The notes under the pieces: model-generated | Database searches by the model: none | The model's input: the letters and a program-made list of their open reading frames with translations, nothing else | What the model was told of the DNA's origin: nothing | Shown here: piece by piece, positions 25,569 to 39,019 of the stretch | How positions within the stretch are numbered: the stretch's first letter is position 1 | How the letters are laid out: the number at the start of each line of letters is the position of its first letter | Assembly: GCF_051014685.1 (NCBI RefSeq) | Contig: NW_027479752.1 | Span: 1 to 64,000, forward strand | Origin: Ptiloglossa arizonensis | Taxonomy: Eukaryota; Arthropoda; Insecta; Hymenoptera; Colletidae | DNA: 64,000 nucleotides | Direction: 5' to 3' | Translations under genes and position numbers: made by a program

Positions 25569-26394
25569 CGTTATACGTTATACGTTATACGTTATACGTT
25601 ATACGATATATGTTATTCGTTATACGTTATACGTTAAACGCTATACGCTATGCGTTATGCGTTATAGGATATACGTTATGCGTTACAGGATATACGTTAT
25701 ACGTTATACGTTATACGTTATACGTTATACGTTATACGTTATACGTTATACGTTATATGTCATACGTTATACGTTATACGTTATACGTTATACGATATAC
25801 GTTATACGATATACGTTATACGTCATACGTTATACGTTATACGTTATACGTTATTCGATATACGTTATACGTTATACGTTATACGTTCTTCGTTACACGT
25901 TATACGTTATACGTTATGCGTTATACGTTTTACGTTATTCGTTATACGTTATACGTTATACGTTACACGTTATACGTTATACGTAATATGTAATGCGTCA
26001 TACGTTTTACGTTATTCGTTACACGTTTTTCGTTACAAGTTATACATTATACGTTATACGTTATACGTTATACGTTATACGTTATACGTTATACGTTATA
26101 CGTTATACGTTATACGTTATACGTTATACGTTATACGTTATACGTTATACGTTATACGTTATACGTTATACGTTATACGTTATACGTTATACGTTATACG
26201 TTATACGTTATACGTTACACGTTATACGTTATACGTTATACGTTATACGTTATACGTTATACGTTATACTTTATACGTTATACGTTATACGTTATACGTT
26301 ATACGTTATACGTCATACGTTATACGTTATACGTTATACGTTATACGTTATACGTTATACGTTATACGTTATACGTTATACGTTATACGTTATA

Positions 26395-26399
26395 CTATA
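26395..26399. other. Five-base unit CTATA: register shift of -2 (second)
   Basis: Same TATACTATACG junction, followed as at 25,564 by consensus units, CGATATATG and TTATTCG. Phase moves from 5 to 3 modulo 7 (C at 26,346 and 26,407). The copy B counterpart is at 57,748, where the unit two before it is CGTTGTA, a private change. Confidence 0.9.
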
Positions 26400-28387
26400 C
26401 GTTATACGTTATACGTTATACGTTATACGTTATACGATATATGTTATTCGTTATACGTTATACGCTATACGCTATGCGTTATGCGTTATAGGATATACGT
26501 TATGCGTTACAGGATATACGTTATACGTTATACGTTATAGGTCATACCTTATACGTGATACGTCATACGTTATACGTTATACGTTATACGTTATACGTCA
26601 TACGTTATACGTTATACGTTATACGTTATACGATATACGTTATACGATATACGTTATACGTCATACGTTATACGTTATACGTTATACGTTATACGATATA
26701 CGTTATACGTTATACGTTATACGTCATAGGTTATACGTTATACGTTATAAGATATATGTTATACGTTATACGTTATACGTTATACGCTATGCGCTATGCG
26801 TTATGCGTTATAGGATATACGTTATGCGTTACAGGATATACGTTATACGTTATACGTTATAGGTCATACCTTATACGTGATACGTCATACGTTATATGTT
26901 ATACGTTATATGTTATACGTTATACGTTATACGCTATGCGTTATGCGTTATAGGATATACGTTATGCGTTCTAGGATATACGTTATACGTTATACGTTAT
27001 AGGTCATACCTTATACGTGATACGTCATACGTTATATGTTATACGTTATACGTTATACGTTATACGTTATACGTTATACGTTATACGTTACACGTTATAC
27101 ATTATACGTTATACGTTATACTTTATACGTTATACGTTATACGTTATACGTTATACGTTATACGTTATACGTTATACGTTATACGTTATACGTTATACGT
27201 TATACGTTATACGTTATACTATATACGTTATACGTTCTACGTTATACGTTTTACGTTATACGTTATACGTTATACGTTATACGTTATACGTTATACGCTA
27301 TGCGTTATACGTTATAGGATATACGTTATGCGTTATAGGATATACGTTATACGTTATACGTTATACGTTATACGTTATACGTTATACGTTATACGTTATA
27401 CGTTATACGTTATACGTTATACGTTATATGTCATACGTTATACGTTATACGTTATACGTTATACGATATACGTTATACGATATACGTTATACGTCATACG
27501 TTATACGTTATACGTTATACGTTATTCGATATACGTTATACGTTATACGTTATACGTTCTTCGTTACACGTTATACGTTATACGTTATGCGTTATACGTT
27601 TTACGTTATTCGTTATACGTTATACGTTATACGTTACACGTTATACGTTATACGTAATATGTAATGCGTCATACGTTTTACGTTATTCGTTACACGTTTT
27701 TCGTTACAAGTTATACATTATACGTTATACGTTATACGTTATACGTTATACGTTATACGTTATACGTTATACGTTATACGTTATACGTTATACGTTATAC
27801 GTTATACGTTATACGTTATACGTTATACGTTATACGTTATACGTTATACGTTATACGTTATACGTTATACGTTATACGTTATACGTTATACGTTATACGA
27901 TATATGTTATACGTTATACGTTATACGTTATACGCTATACGCTATGCGTTATGCGTTATAGGATATACGTTATGCGTTACAGGATATACGTTATACGTTA
28001 TACGTTATAGGTCATACCTTATACGTGATACGTCATACGTTATATGTTATACGTTATACGTTATACGTTATACGTTATACGTTATACGTTATACGTTACA
28101 CGTTATACATTATACGTTATACGTTATACGTTATACGTTATACGTTATACGTTATACGTTATACGTTATACGTTATACGTTATACGTTATACGTTATACG
28201 TTATACGTTATACGTTATACGTTATACGTTATACGTTATACGTTATACGTTATACGTTATACGTTATACGTTATACGTTATACTTTATACGTTATACGTT
28301 ATACGTTATACGTTATACGTTATACGTCATACGTTATACGTTATACGTTATACGTTATACGTTATACGTTATACGTTATACGTTATA

Positions 28388-28392
28388 CTATA
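28388..28392. other. Five-base unit CTATA: register shift of -2 (third)
   Basis: Third copy of the same junction and context. Phase moves from 3 to 1 modulo 7 (C at 28,325 and 28,442), which returns the array to its starting register. The copy B counterpart is at 59,741. Confidence 0.9.
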
Positions 28393-31300
28393 CGTTATAC
28401 GTTATACGTTATACGTTATACGTTATACGATATATGTTATTCGTTATACGTTATACGTTATACGCTATACGCTATGCGTTATGCGTTATAGGATATACGT
28501 TATGCGTTACAGGATATACGTTATACGTTATACGTTATAGGTCATACCTTATACGTGATACGTCATACGTTATACGTTATACGTTATACGTTATACGTCA
28601 TACGTTATACGTTATACGTTATACGTTATACGTTATACGTTATACGTTATACGTTATACGTTATACGTTATACGTTATACGTTATACGTTATATGTCATA
28701 CGTTATACGTTATACGTTATACGTTATACGATATACGTTATACGATATACGTTATACGTCATACGTTATACGTTATACGTTATACGTTATTCGATATACG
28801 TTATACGTTATACGTTATACGTTCTTCGTTACACGTTATACGTTATACGTTATGCGTTACACGTTTTACGTTATTCGTTATACGTTATACGTTATACGTT
28901 ACACGTTATACGTTATACGTAATATGTAATGCGTCATACGTTTTACGTTATTCGTTACACGTTTTTCGTTACAAGTTATACATTATACGTTATACGTTAT
29001 ACGTTATACGTTATACGTTATACGTTATACGTTATACGTTATACGTTATACGTTATACGTTATACGTTATACGTTATACGTTATACGTTATACGTTATAC
29101 GTTATACGTTATACGTTATACGTTATACGTTATACGTTATACGTTATACGTTATACGTTATACGTTATACGTTATACGTTATACGTTATACGTTATACGT
29201 TATACGTTATACGTTATACGTTATACGTTATACGTTATACGTCATAGGTTATACGTTATACGTTATACGTTACACGTTATACGTTTTACGATATACGTTA
29301 TACGTAATACGTTATACGTTATACGTTATACGTTATACGTTATACGTTATACGTTATACGTTACACATTATACGTTTTACGATATACGTTACACGTTATA
29401 CGTTTTACGATATACGTTACACGTTATACGTTATACGTTATACATTATACGTTATACGTTATACGTTATACGTTATACGTTATACGTTATGCGTTATACG
29501 TTCTACGTTATTCGTTATACGTTATACGTTATACTTTATACGTTATACGTTATACGTTATACGTTGTACGTTCTACGTTATACGTTATACGTTATACATT
29601 ATACGTTGTACGTTATACGTTATGCGTTATACGTTGTACGTTATTCGTTATACGTTATACGTTATACGTTATACGTTATACGTTATACGTTATACGTTAT
29701 ACGTTATGCGTTATAGGATATACGCTGTGCGTTATGCGTTATAGGATATACGTTATGCGTTATAGGATATACGTTATACGTTATACGGTATAGGTCATAC
29801 CTCATACGTGATACGTCATACGTTATATGTTATACGTTATACGTTATACGTTATACGTTATACGTTATACGTTATACGTTATACGTTATACGTTATACGT
29901 TATACGTTATACTTTATACTTTATACGTTATACGTTATACGTTATACGTTATACGTTATACGTTATACGTCATAGGGTATACGTTATACGTTATACGTTA
30001 TACGTTATACGTTATACGTTACACGTTATACGTTATATGTTATACGTTTTACGTTTTACGTTATACGTTATACGTTATACGCTATGCGTTATGCGTTATA
30101 GGATATACGTTATGCGTTACAGGATATACGTTATACGTTATACGTTATAGGTCATACCTTATACGTGATACGTCATACGTTATATGTTATACGTTATATG
30201 TTATACTTTATACGTTATACGTTATATGTTATACGTTATATGTTATACTTTATACGTTATACGTTAGACGTTATACGTTATACGTTATACGTTATACGTT
30301 ATACGTTATACGTTATACGTTATACGTTATACGTTATACGTTCTACGTTATACGTTTTACGTTATACGTTATACGTTATACATTATACGTTGTACGTTAT
30401 ACGTTATGCGTTATACGTTATACGTTATTCGATATACGTTATACGTTATACGTTATACGTTATACGTTATACTATATACGTTATACGTTCTACGTTATAC
30501 GTTTTACGTTATACGTTATACGTTATACGTTATACGTTATACGTTATACGCTATGCGTTATACGTTATAGGATATACGTTATGCGTTATAGGATATACGT
30601 TATACGTTATACGTTATACGTTATACGTTATACGTTATACGTTATACGTTATACGTTATACGTTATACGTTATACGTTATATGTCATACGTTATACGTTA
30701 TACGTTATACGTTATACGATATACGTTATACGATATACGTTATACGTCATACGTTATACGTTATACGTTATACGTTATTCGATATACGTTATACGTTATA
30801 CGTTATACGTTCTTCGTTACACGTTATACGTTATACGTTATGCGTTATACGTTTTACGTTATTCGTTATACGTTATACGTTATACGTTACACGTTATACG
30901 TTATACGTAATATGTAATGCGTCATACGTTTTACGTTATTCGTTACACGTTTTTCGTTACAAGTTATACATTATACGTTATACGTTATACGTTATACGTT
31001 ATACGTTATACGTTATACGTTATACGTTATACGTTATACGTTATACGTTATACGTTATACGTTATACGTTATACGTTATACGTTATACGTTATACGTTAT
31101 ACGTTATACGTTATACGTTATACGTTATACGTTATACGTTATACGTTATACGATATATGTTATACGTTATACGTTATACGTTATACGCTATACGCTATGC
31201 GTTATGCGTTATAGGATATACGTTATGCGTTACAGGATATACGTTATACGTTATACGTTATAGGTCATACCTTATACGTGATACGTCATACGTTATATGT

Positions 31301-34300
31301 TATACGTTATACGTTATACGTTATACGTTATACGTTATACGTTATACGTTATACGTTACACGTTATACATTATACGTTATACGTTATACGTTATACGTTA
31401 TACGTTATACGTTATACGTTATACGTTATACGTTATACGTTATACGTTATACGTTATACGTTATACGTTATACGTTATACGTTATACGTTATATGTCATA
31501 CGTTATACGTTATACGTTATACGTTATACGATATACGTTATACGATATACGTTATACGTCATACGTTATACGTTATACGTTATACGTTATTCGATATACG
31601 TTATACGTTATACGTTATACGTTCTTCGTTACACGTTATACGTTATACGTTATGCGTTATACGTTTTACGTTATTCGTTATACGTTATACGTTATACGTT
31701 ACACGTTATACGTTATACGTAATATGTAATGCGTCATACGTTTTACGTTATTCGTTACACGTTTTTCGTTACAAGTTATACATTATACGTTATACGTTAT
31801 ACGTTATACGTTATACGTTATACGTTATACGTTATACGTTATACGTTATACGTTATACGTTATACGTTATACGTTATACGTTATACGTTATACGTTATAC
31901 TTTATACGTTATACGTTATACGTCATACGTTATACGTTATACGTTATACGTTATACGTTATACGTTACACGTTATACGTTATACGTTATACGTTATACGT
32001 TATACGTTATACGTTATACGTTATACGTTATACGTTATACGTTATACGTTATACGTTTGACATTATACGCTATACGTTAAACGTTATACGTTATACGTTA
32101 TACGTTATACGATATACGTTATACGATATACGTTATACATTATTCGTTATACGTTCTTCGTTACACGTTACAAGTTATACGTTATACGTTATACGTTATA
32201 AGTTATACGTCATAAGTTATACGATCCACGTTATACGTTATACGAAATATGTAATACGTTATACGTTATACGTTATACGTTATACGTTATACGTTATACG
32301 TTATACGTTATACGTTATACGTTATACGTTATACGTTATACGTTATACGTTATACGTTATACGTTATACGTTATACGTTATACGTTATACGTTATACGTT
32401 ATACGTTATACGTTATACGTTATACGTTATACGTTATACGTTATACGTTATACGTTATACGTTATACGTTATACGTTATACGTTCTACGTTATACGTTTG
32501 ACATTATACGTTATACGTTAAACGTTATACGTTATACGTTATACCTTATACGTTATACGTTATACGTTATACGTTATACGTTATACGTTATACGTTATAC
32601 GTTATACGTTATACGTTATACGTTATACGTTATACGTTATACGTTATACGTTATACGTTATACGTTATACTTTATACGTTATACGTTATACGTTATACGT
32701 TATACGTTATACGTTATACGTTATACGTTATACGTTATACGTTATACGTTATACGTTATACGTTATACGTTATACGTTATACGTTATACGTTATACGTTA
32801 TACGTTATACGTTATACGTTATACGTTATACGTTATACGTTATACGTTATACGTTATACGTTATACGTTATACGTTATACGTTATACGTTATACGTTATA
32901 CGTTATACGTTATACGTTATACGTTATACGTTATACGTCATAGGGTATACGTTATACGTTATACGTTATGCGTTATACGTTATGCGTTATTCGTTTCACG
33001 TTATTCGTTATACGTTATACGTTATACGTTATACGTTATACGTTATACGCTATACGTTATACGTTTTACGTTACACGTTATACGTTATACGTTATACGTT
33101 ATACGTTATACGTTATACGTCATACGTTATACGTTATACGGTATACGTTATACGTTATACGATATACGTTATACGATATACTTTATACGTTATTCGTTAT
33201 ACGTTCTTCGTTACACGTTATACGTTATACGTTATGCGTTATACGTTTTACGTTATTCGTTATACGTTATACGTTATACGTTATACGTTATACGTTATAC
33301 GTTATACGTTCTACGTTATACGTTTGACATTATACGTTATACGTTAAACGTTATACGTTATACGTTATACCTTATACGTTATACGTTATACGTTATACGT
33401 TATACGTTATACGTTATACGTTATACGTTATACGTTATACGTTATACGTTAGAAGTCATACGTTATACGTTATACGTTATACGTTATACGATATACGTTA
33501 TACGATATACGTTATACGTCATACGTTATACGTTATACGATATACGTTATACGTTATTCGTTATACGTTATACGTTATACGTTATACGTTATACGTTATA
33601 CGTTATACGTTATACGTTATACGTTATACGTTATACGTTATACGTTATACGTTATACGTTATACGTTATACGTTATACGTTATACGTTATACGTTATACG
33701 TTATACGTTATACGTTATACGTTTGACATTATACGTTATACGTTAAACGTTATACGTTATACGTTATACGTTATACGATATACGTTATACGATATACGTT
33801 ATACATTATTCGTTATACGTTCTTCGTTACACGTTACAAGTTATACGTTATACGTTATACGTTATAAGTTATACGTCATAAGTTATACGATCCACGTTAT
33901 ACGTTATACGAAATATGTAATACGTTATACGTTATACGTTATACGTTATACGTTACACATTATACGTTTTACGATATACGTTATACGTTATACGTTATAC
34001 GTTATACGTTATACGTTACACGTTATACGTTATACGTTATACGTTATACGTTATACGTTATACGTTATACGTTATACGTTATACGTTATACGTTATACGT
34101 TATACGTTATACGTTATACGTTATACGTTATACGTTATACGTTATACGTTATACGTTATACGTTATACGTTATACGTTATACGTTATACGTTATACGTTA
34201 TACGTTATACGTTATACGTTATACGTTATACGTTCTACGTTATACGTTTGACATTATACGTTATACGTTATACGTTATACGTTATACGTTATACGTTATA

Positions 34301-34545
34301 CGTTATACGTTATACGTTATACGTTATACGTTATACGTTATACGTTATACGTTATACGTTATACGTTATACGTTATACGTTATACGTTATACGTTATACG
34401 TTATACGTGATACGTTATACGTTATACGTAATATGTAATACGTCATACGTTCTACGTTATACGGTATACGTTATACGTTATACGTTATACGTGATACGTT
34501 ATACGTTATACGTTATACGTTATAAATTATACGTTATACGTTACA

Positions 34546-35276
34546 CGTTATACGTTATACGTTATACGTTATACGTTATACGTTATACGTTATACGTTAT
34601 ACGTTATACGTTATACGTTATACGTTATACGTTATACGTTATACGTTATACGTTATACGTTATACGTTATACGTTATACGTTATACGTTATACGTTATAC
34701 GTTATACGTTATACGTTATACGTTATACGTTATACGTTATACGTTATACGTTATACGTTATACGTTATACGTTATACGTTATACGTTATACGTTATACGT
34801 TATACGTTATACGTTATACGTTATACGTTATACGTTATACGTTATACGTTATACGTTATACGTTATACGTTATACGTTATACGTTATACGTTATACGTTA
34901 TACGTTATACGTTATACGTTATACGTTATACGTTATACGTTATACGTTATACGTTATACGTTATACGTTATACGTTATACGTTATACGTTATACGTTATA
35001 CGTTATACGTTATACGTTATACGTTATACGTTATACGTTATACGTTATACGTTATACGTTATACGTTATACGTTATACGTTATACGTTATACGTTATACG
35101 TTATACGTTATACGTTATACGTTATACGTTATACGTTATACGTTATACGTTATACGTTATACGTTATACGTTATACGTTATACGTTATACGTTATACGTT
35201 ATACGTTATACGTTATACGTTATACGTTATACGTTATACGTTATACGTTATACGTTATACGTTATACGTTATACGT
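34546..35276. repeat. Longest perfect heptamer run, 104 units
   Basis: This interval of 731 bp has no substitution, bounded by CGTTACA on the left and CGTCATAGGG (B cassette 35,277) on the right. Its copy A counterpart (3,718-4,242) has 75 units. It is the longest error-free run I found in the window. Confidence 0.9.
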
Positions 35277-35826
35277 CATAGGGTATACGTTATACGTTAT
35301 ACGTTATGCGTTATACGTTATGCGTTATTCGTTTCACGTTATTCGTTATACGTTATACGTTATACGTTATACGTTATACGTTATACGCTATACGTTATAC
35401 GTTTTACGTTACACGTTATACGTTATACGTTATACGTTATACGTTATACGTTATACGTCATACGTTATACGTTATACGGTATACGTTATACGTTATACGA
35501 TATACGTTATACGATATACTTTATACGTTATTCGTTATACGTTCTTCGTTACACGTTATCCGTTATACGTTATGCGTTATACGTTTTACGTTATTCGTTA
35601 TACGTTATACGTTATACGTTATACGTTATACGTTATACGTTCTACGTTATACGTTTGACATTATACGTTATACGTTAAACGTTATACGTTATACGTTATA
35701 CCTTATACGTTATACGTTATACGTTATACGTTATACGTTATACGTTATACGTTATACGTTATACGTTATACGTTATACGTTAGACGTCATACGTTATACG
35801 TTATACGTTATACGTTATACGATATA

Positions 35827-35834
35827 CGTTTATA
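35827..35834. other. Eight-base unit CGTTTATA: register shift of +1, copy B only
   Basis: One extra T between two CGATATA units. The CG phase goes from 1 to 2 modulo 7 (C at 35,827 and 35,835). The copy A equivalent near 4,796 has a normal unit. Confidence 0.9.
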
Positions 35835-36030
35835 CGATATACGTTATACGTCATACGTTATACGTTATACGATATACGTTATACGTTATTCGTTATACGT
35901 TATACGTTATACGTTATACGTTATACGTTATACGTTATACGTTATACGTTATACGTTATACGTTATACGTTATACGTTATACGTTATACGTTATACGTTA
36001 TACGTTATACGTTATACGTTATACGTTATA

Positions 36031-36036
36031 CGTATA
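36031..36036. other. Six-base unit CGTATA: register shift of -1, copy B only
   Basis: One T is missing, restoring phase 1 (C at 36,031 is phase 2, C at 36,037 is phase 1). It lies about 200 bp after the +1 unit and 28 bp before the D at 36,059. The copy A equivalent has no such unit. Confidence 0.9.
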
Positions 36037-37109
36037 CGTTATACGTTATACGTTATACGTTTGACATTATACGTTATACGTTAAACGTTATACGTTATAC
36101 GTTATACGTTATACGATATACGTTATACGATATACGTTATACATTATTCGTTATACGTTCTTCGTTACACGTTACAAGTTATACGTTATACGTTATACGT
36201 TATAAGTTATACGTCATAAGTTATACGATCCACGTTATACGTTATACGAAATATGTAATACGTTATACGTTATACGTTATACGTTATACGTTACACATTA
36301 TACGTTTTACGATATACGTTATACGTTATACGTTATACGTTATACGTTATACGTTACACGTTATACGTTATACGTTATACGTTATACGTTATACGTTATA
36401 CGTTATACGTTATACGTTATACGTTATACGTTATACGTTATACGTTATACGTTATACGTTATACGTTATACGTTATACGTTATACGTTATACGTTATACG
36501 TTATACGTTATACGTTATACGTTATACGTTATACGTTATACGTTATACGTTATACGTTATACGTTATACGTTATACGTTATACGTTATACGTTATACGTT
36601 ATACGTTATACGTTATACGTTCTACGTTATACGTTTGACATTATACGTTATACGTTATACGTTATACGTTATACGTTATACGTTATACGTTATACGTTAT
36701 ACGTTATACGTTATACGTTATACGTTATACGTTATACGTTATACGTTATACGTTATACGTTATACGTTATACGTTATACGTTATACGTTATACGTTACAC
36801 GTGATACGTTATACGTTATACGTAATATGTAATACGTCATACGTTATACGTTATACGTTATACGTTATACGTTATACGTTATACGTTATACGTTATACGT
36901 TATACGTTATACGTAATACGTTATACGTTATACGTTCTACGTTATACGTTTGACATTATACGTTATACGTTAGACGTTATACGTTATACGTTATACGTTA
37001 TAAATTATACGTTATACGTTATACGTTATACGTTATACGTTATACGTTATACGTTATACGTCATACGTTATACGTTATACGTTATACGTTATACGTTATA
37101 CGTTATACG

Positions 37110-39019
37110 TTACACGTTATACGTTATACGTTATACGTTATACGTTATACGTTATACGTTATACGTTATACGTTATACGTTATACGTTAGACGTCATACG
37201 TTATACGTTATACGTTATACGTTATACGATATACGTCATACGATATACGTTATACGTCATACGTTATACGTTATACGTTATACGTTATACGATATACGTT
37301 ATACGTTATTCGTTATACGTTATACGTTATAGGCTATACGTTATACGTTATACGTTATACGTTATACGTTATACGTTATACGTTATACGTTATACGTTGT
37401 ACGTTATACGTTGTACGTTATACGTTATACGTTATACGTTATACGTTATACGTTATACGTTATACGTTATACGTTATACGTTATACGTTATACGTTATAC
37501 GTTATACGTTATACGTTATACGTTATACGTTATACGTTACATGCTATACGTTATACGTTATACGTTATACGTTGTACGTTATACGTTATACGTTATACGT
37601 TATACGTTATACGTTATACGTTATACGTTATACGTTATACGTAATATGTAATGCGTCATACGTTTTAAGTTATTCGTTATACGTTTTTCGTTACAACTTA
37701 TACGTTATACGTTATACGTTATACGTTATACGTTATACGTTACATGCTATACGTTATACGTTATACGTTATACGTTATACGTTATACTTTATACGTTATA
37801 CGTTATACGTTGTACGTTATACGTTGTACGTTATACGTTATACGTTATACGTTATACGTTATACGTTATACGTTATACGTTATACGTTATACGTTATACG
37901 TTATACGTAATACGTTATACGTTATACGTAATATGTAATGCGTCATACGTTTTACGTTATTCGTTATACGTTTTTCGTTACAACTTATACGTTATACGTT
38001 ATACGTTATACGTTATACGTTATACGTTACATGCTATACGTTATACGTTATACGTTATACGTTATACGTTATACTTTATACGTTATACGTTATACGTTGT
38101 ACGTTATACGTTGTACGTTATACGTTATACGTTATACGTTATACGTTATACGTTATACGTTATACGTTATACGTTATACGTTATAAGTTACATGCTATAC
38201 GTTATACGTTATACGTTATACGTTATACGTTATACGTTATACGTTATACGTTATACGTTATACGTTATACGTTATACGTTATACGTTATACGTTATACGT
38301 TATACGTTATACGTTATACGTTATACGTTATACGTTATACGTTATACGTTATACGTTATACGTTATACGTTATACGTTATACGTTATACGTTATACGTTA
38401 TACGTTATACGTTATACGTCATACGTTATACGTTATACGTTATACGTTATACGATATACGTTATACGATATACGTTATACGTCATACGTTATACGTTATA
38501 CGTTATACGTTATACGATATACGTTATACGATATACGTTATACGTCATACGTTATACGTTATACGTTATACGTTATACGTTATACGTTATACGTTATACG
38601 TTATACGTTATACGTTATACGTTATACGTTATACGTTATACGTTATACGTTAGACGTCATACGTTATACGTTATACGTTATACGTTATACGATATACGTC
38701 ATACGATATACGTTATACGTCATACGTTATACGTTATACGTTATACGTTATACGATATACGTTATACGTTATTCGTTATACGTTATACGTTATAGGCTAT
38801 ACGTTATACGTTATACGTTATACGTTATACGTTATACGTTATACGTTATACGTTATACGTTATACGTTGTACGTTATACGTTATACGTTATACGTTATAC
38901 GTTATACGTTATACGTTATACGTTATACGTTATACGTTATACGTTATACGTTATACGTTATACGTTATACGTTATACGTTACATGCTATACGTTATACGT
39001 TATACGTTATACGTTATTC
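37110..39019. repeat. Zone 3 of copy B: TTGTACG/CATGC zone, unduplicated
   Basis: Counterpart of 6,030-8,590 without the 651-bp duplication. GACGTC sites are at 37,190 and 38,653; J(caactt) ATGs are at 37,651 and 37,938, 287 bp apart as in copy A. The CGCTGTACG of copy A (6,489 and 7,140) is GTTGTACG here, and the TTCTACG at 7,443 is a consensus unit. Confidence 0.85.

Larger units (their letters stand above)
24165..31786. repeat. Zone 7 of copy A: alternating J and C modules
   Basis: Modules start at J cassettes 24,176, 24,329, 24,735, 25,993, 27,664, 28,929, 30,917 and 31,729. A typical module is J-C, a pure run of 20-35 units, CGATATATG, the TATGCG/GGATATACG left part of C, C, a mixed run with CGTCATA and CTTTATA, CGATATA pairs, TTATTCGATATACG, TTCTTCG, TATGCG, TTTTACG, TTACACG and the next J. 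J-to-J distances of 1,258, 1,671 and 1,265 bp are not multiples of 7 but become so when the 2-bp deletions inside are added back (1,260, 1,673, 1,267). Copy B equivalent: 55,413-63,133. Confidence 0.87.
819..31898. repeat. 31-kb higher-order unit, copy A
   Basis: Variant landmarks in this interval recur in the same order and orientation in 31,899-63,165. Examples as A to B pairs: GTTTGACATT 975 to 32,055; CATAGGGTAT 1,971 to 32,939; MluI site 8,636 to 39,065; J cassette 14,397 to 44,798; C cassette 16,486 to 46,887; six-base unit 24,235 to 55,483; C cassette 30,150 to 61,503. Offsets range from 30,401 to 31,899 and all are multiples of 7. The right boundary falls in pure monomers somewhere in 31,787-31,898, so it cannot be placed exactly. 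Sequence between landmarks is close to identical by eye; identity was not computed. Confidence 0.93.
31899..37109. repeat. Zone 2 of copy B: D/E/B cassette zone
   Basis: Counterpart of 819-6,029. The 2.27-kb sub-repeat is here 2,338 bp long (B 32,939 to B 35,277) and its second copy runs to about 37,015. Differences from copy A: the D at 3,614 and the GTAATACG before it are gone (a 91-bp loss, leaving CGTCATACGTTCTACG at about 34,441), one of two TTACACG units after TATAAATT is gone, the first GACGTC is destroyed (GAAGTC at 33,452), and there is a +1/-1 register excursion at 35,827-36,036. Confidence 0.88.

Noticed and set aside
7222..31729. J cassettes as transposon ends or insertion scars
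   Set aside because: J is in register with the heptamers on both sides, has no inverted repeats or target duplications, and is only point variants of nine consecutive units.
34248..35678. 476-codon frame through the longest pure run
   Set aside because: It begins at the ATTATACG of a D cassette and ends where a D-derived TGA/TAA comes into frame. Its length reflects the 104-unit pure run, not coding constraint.
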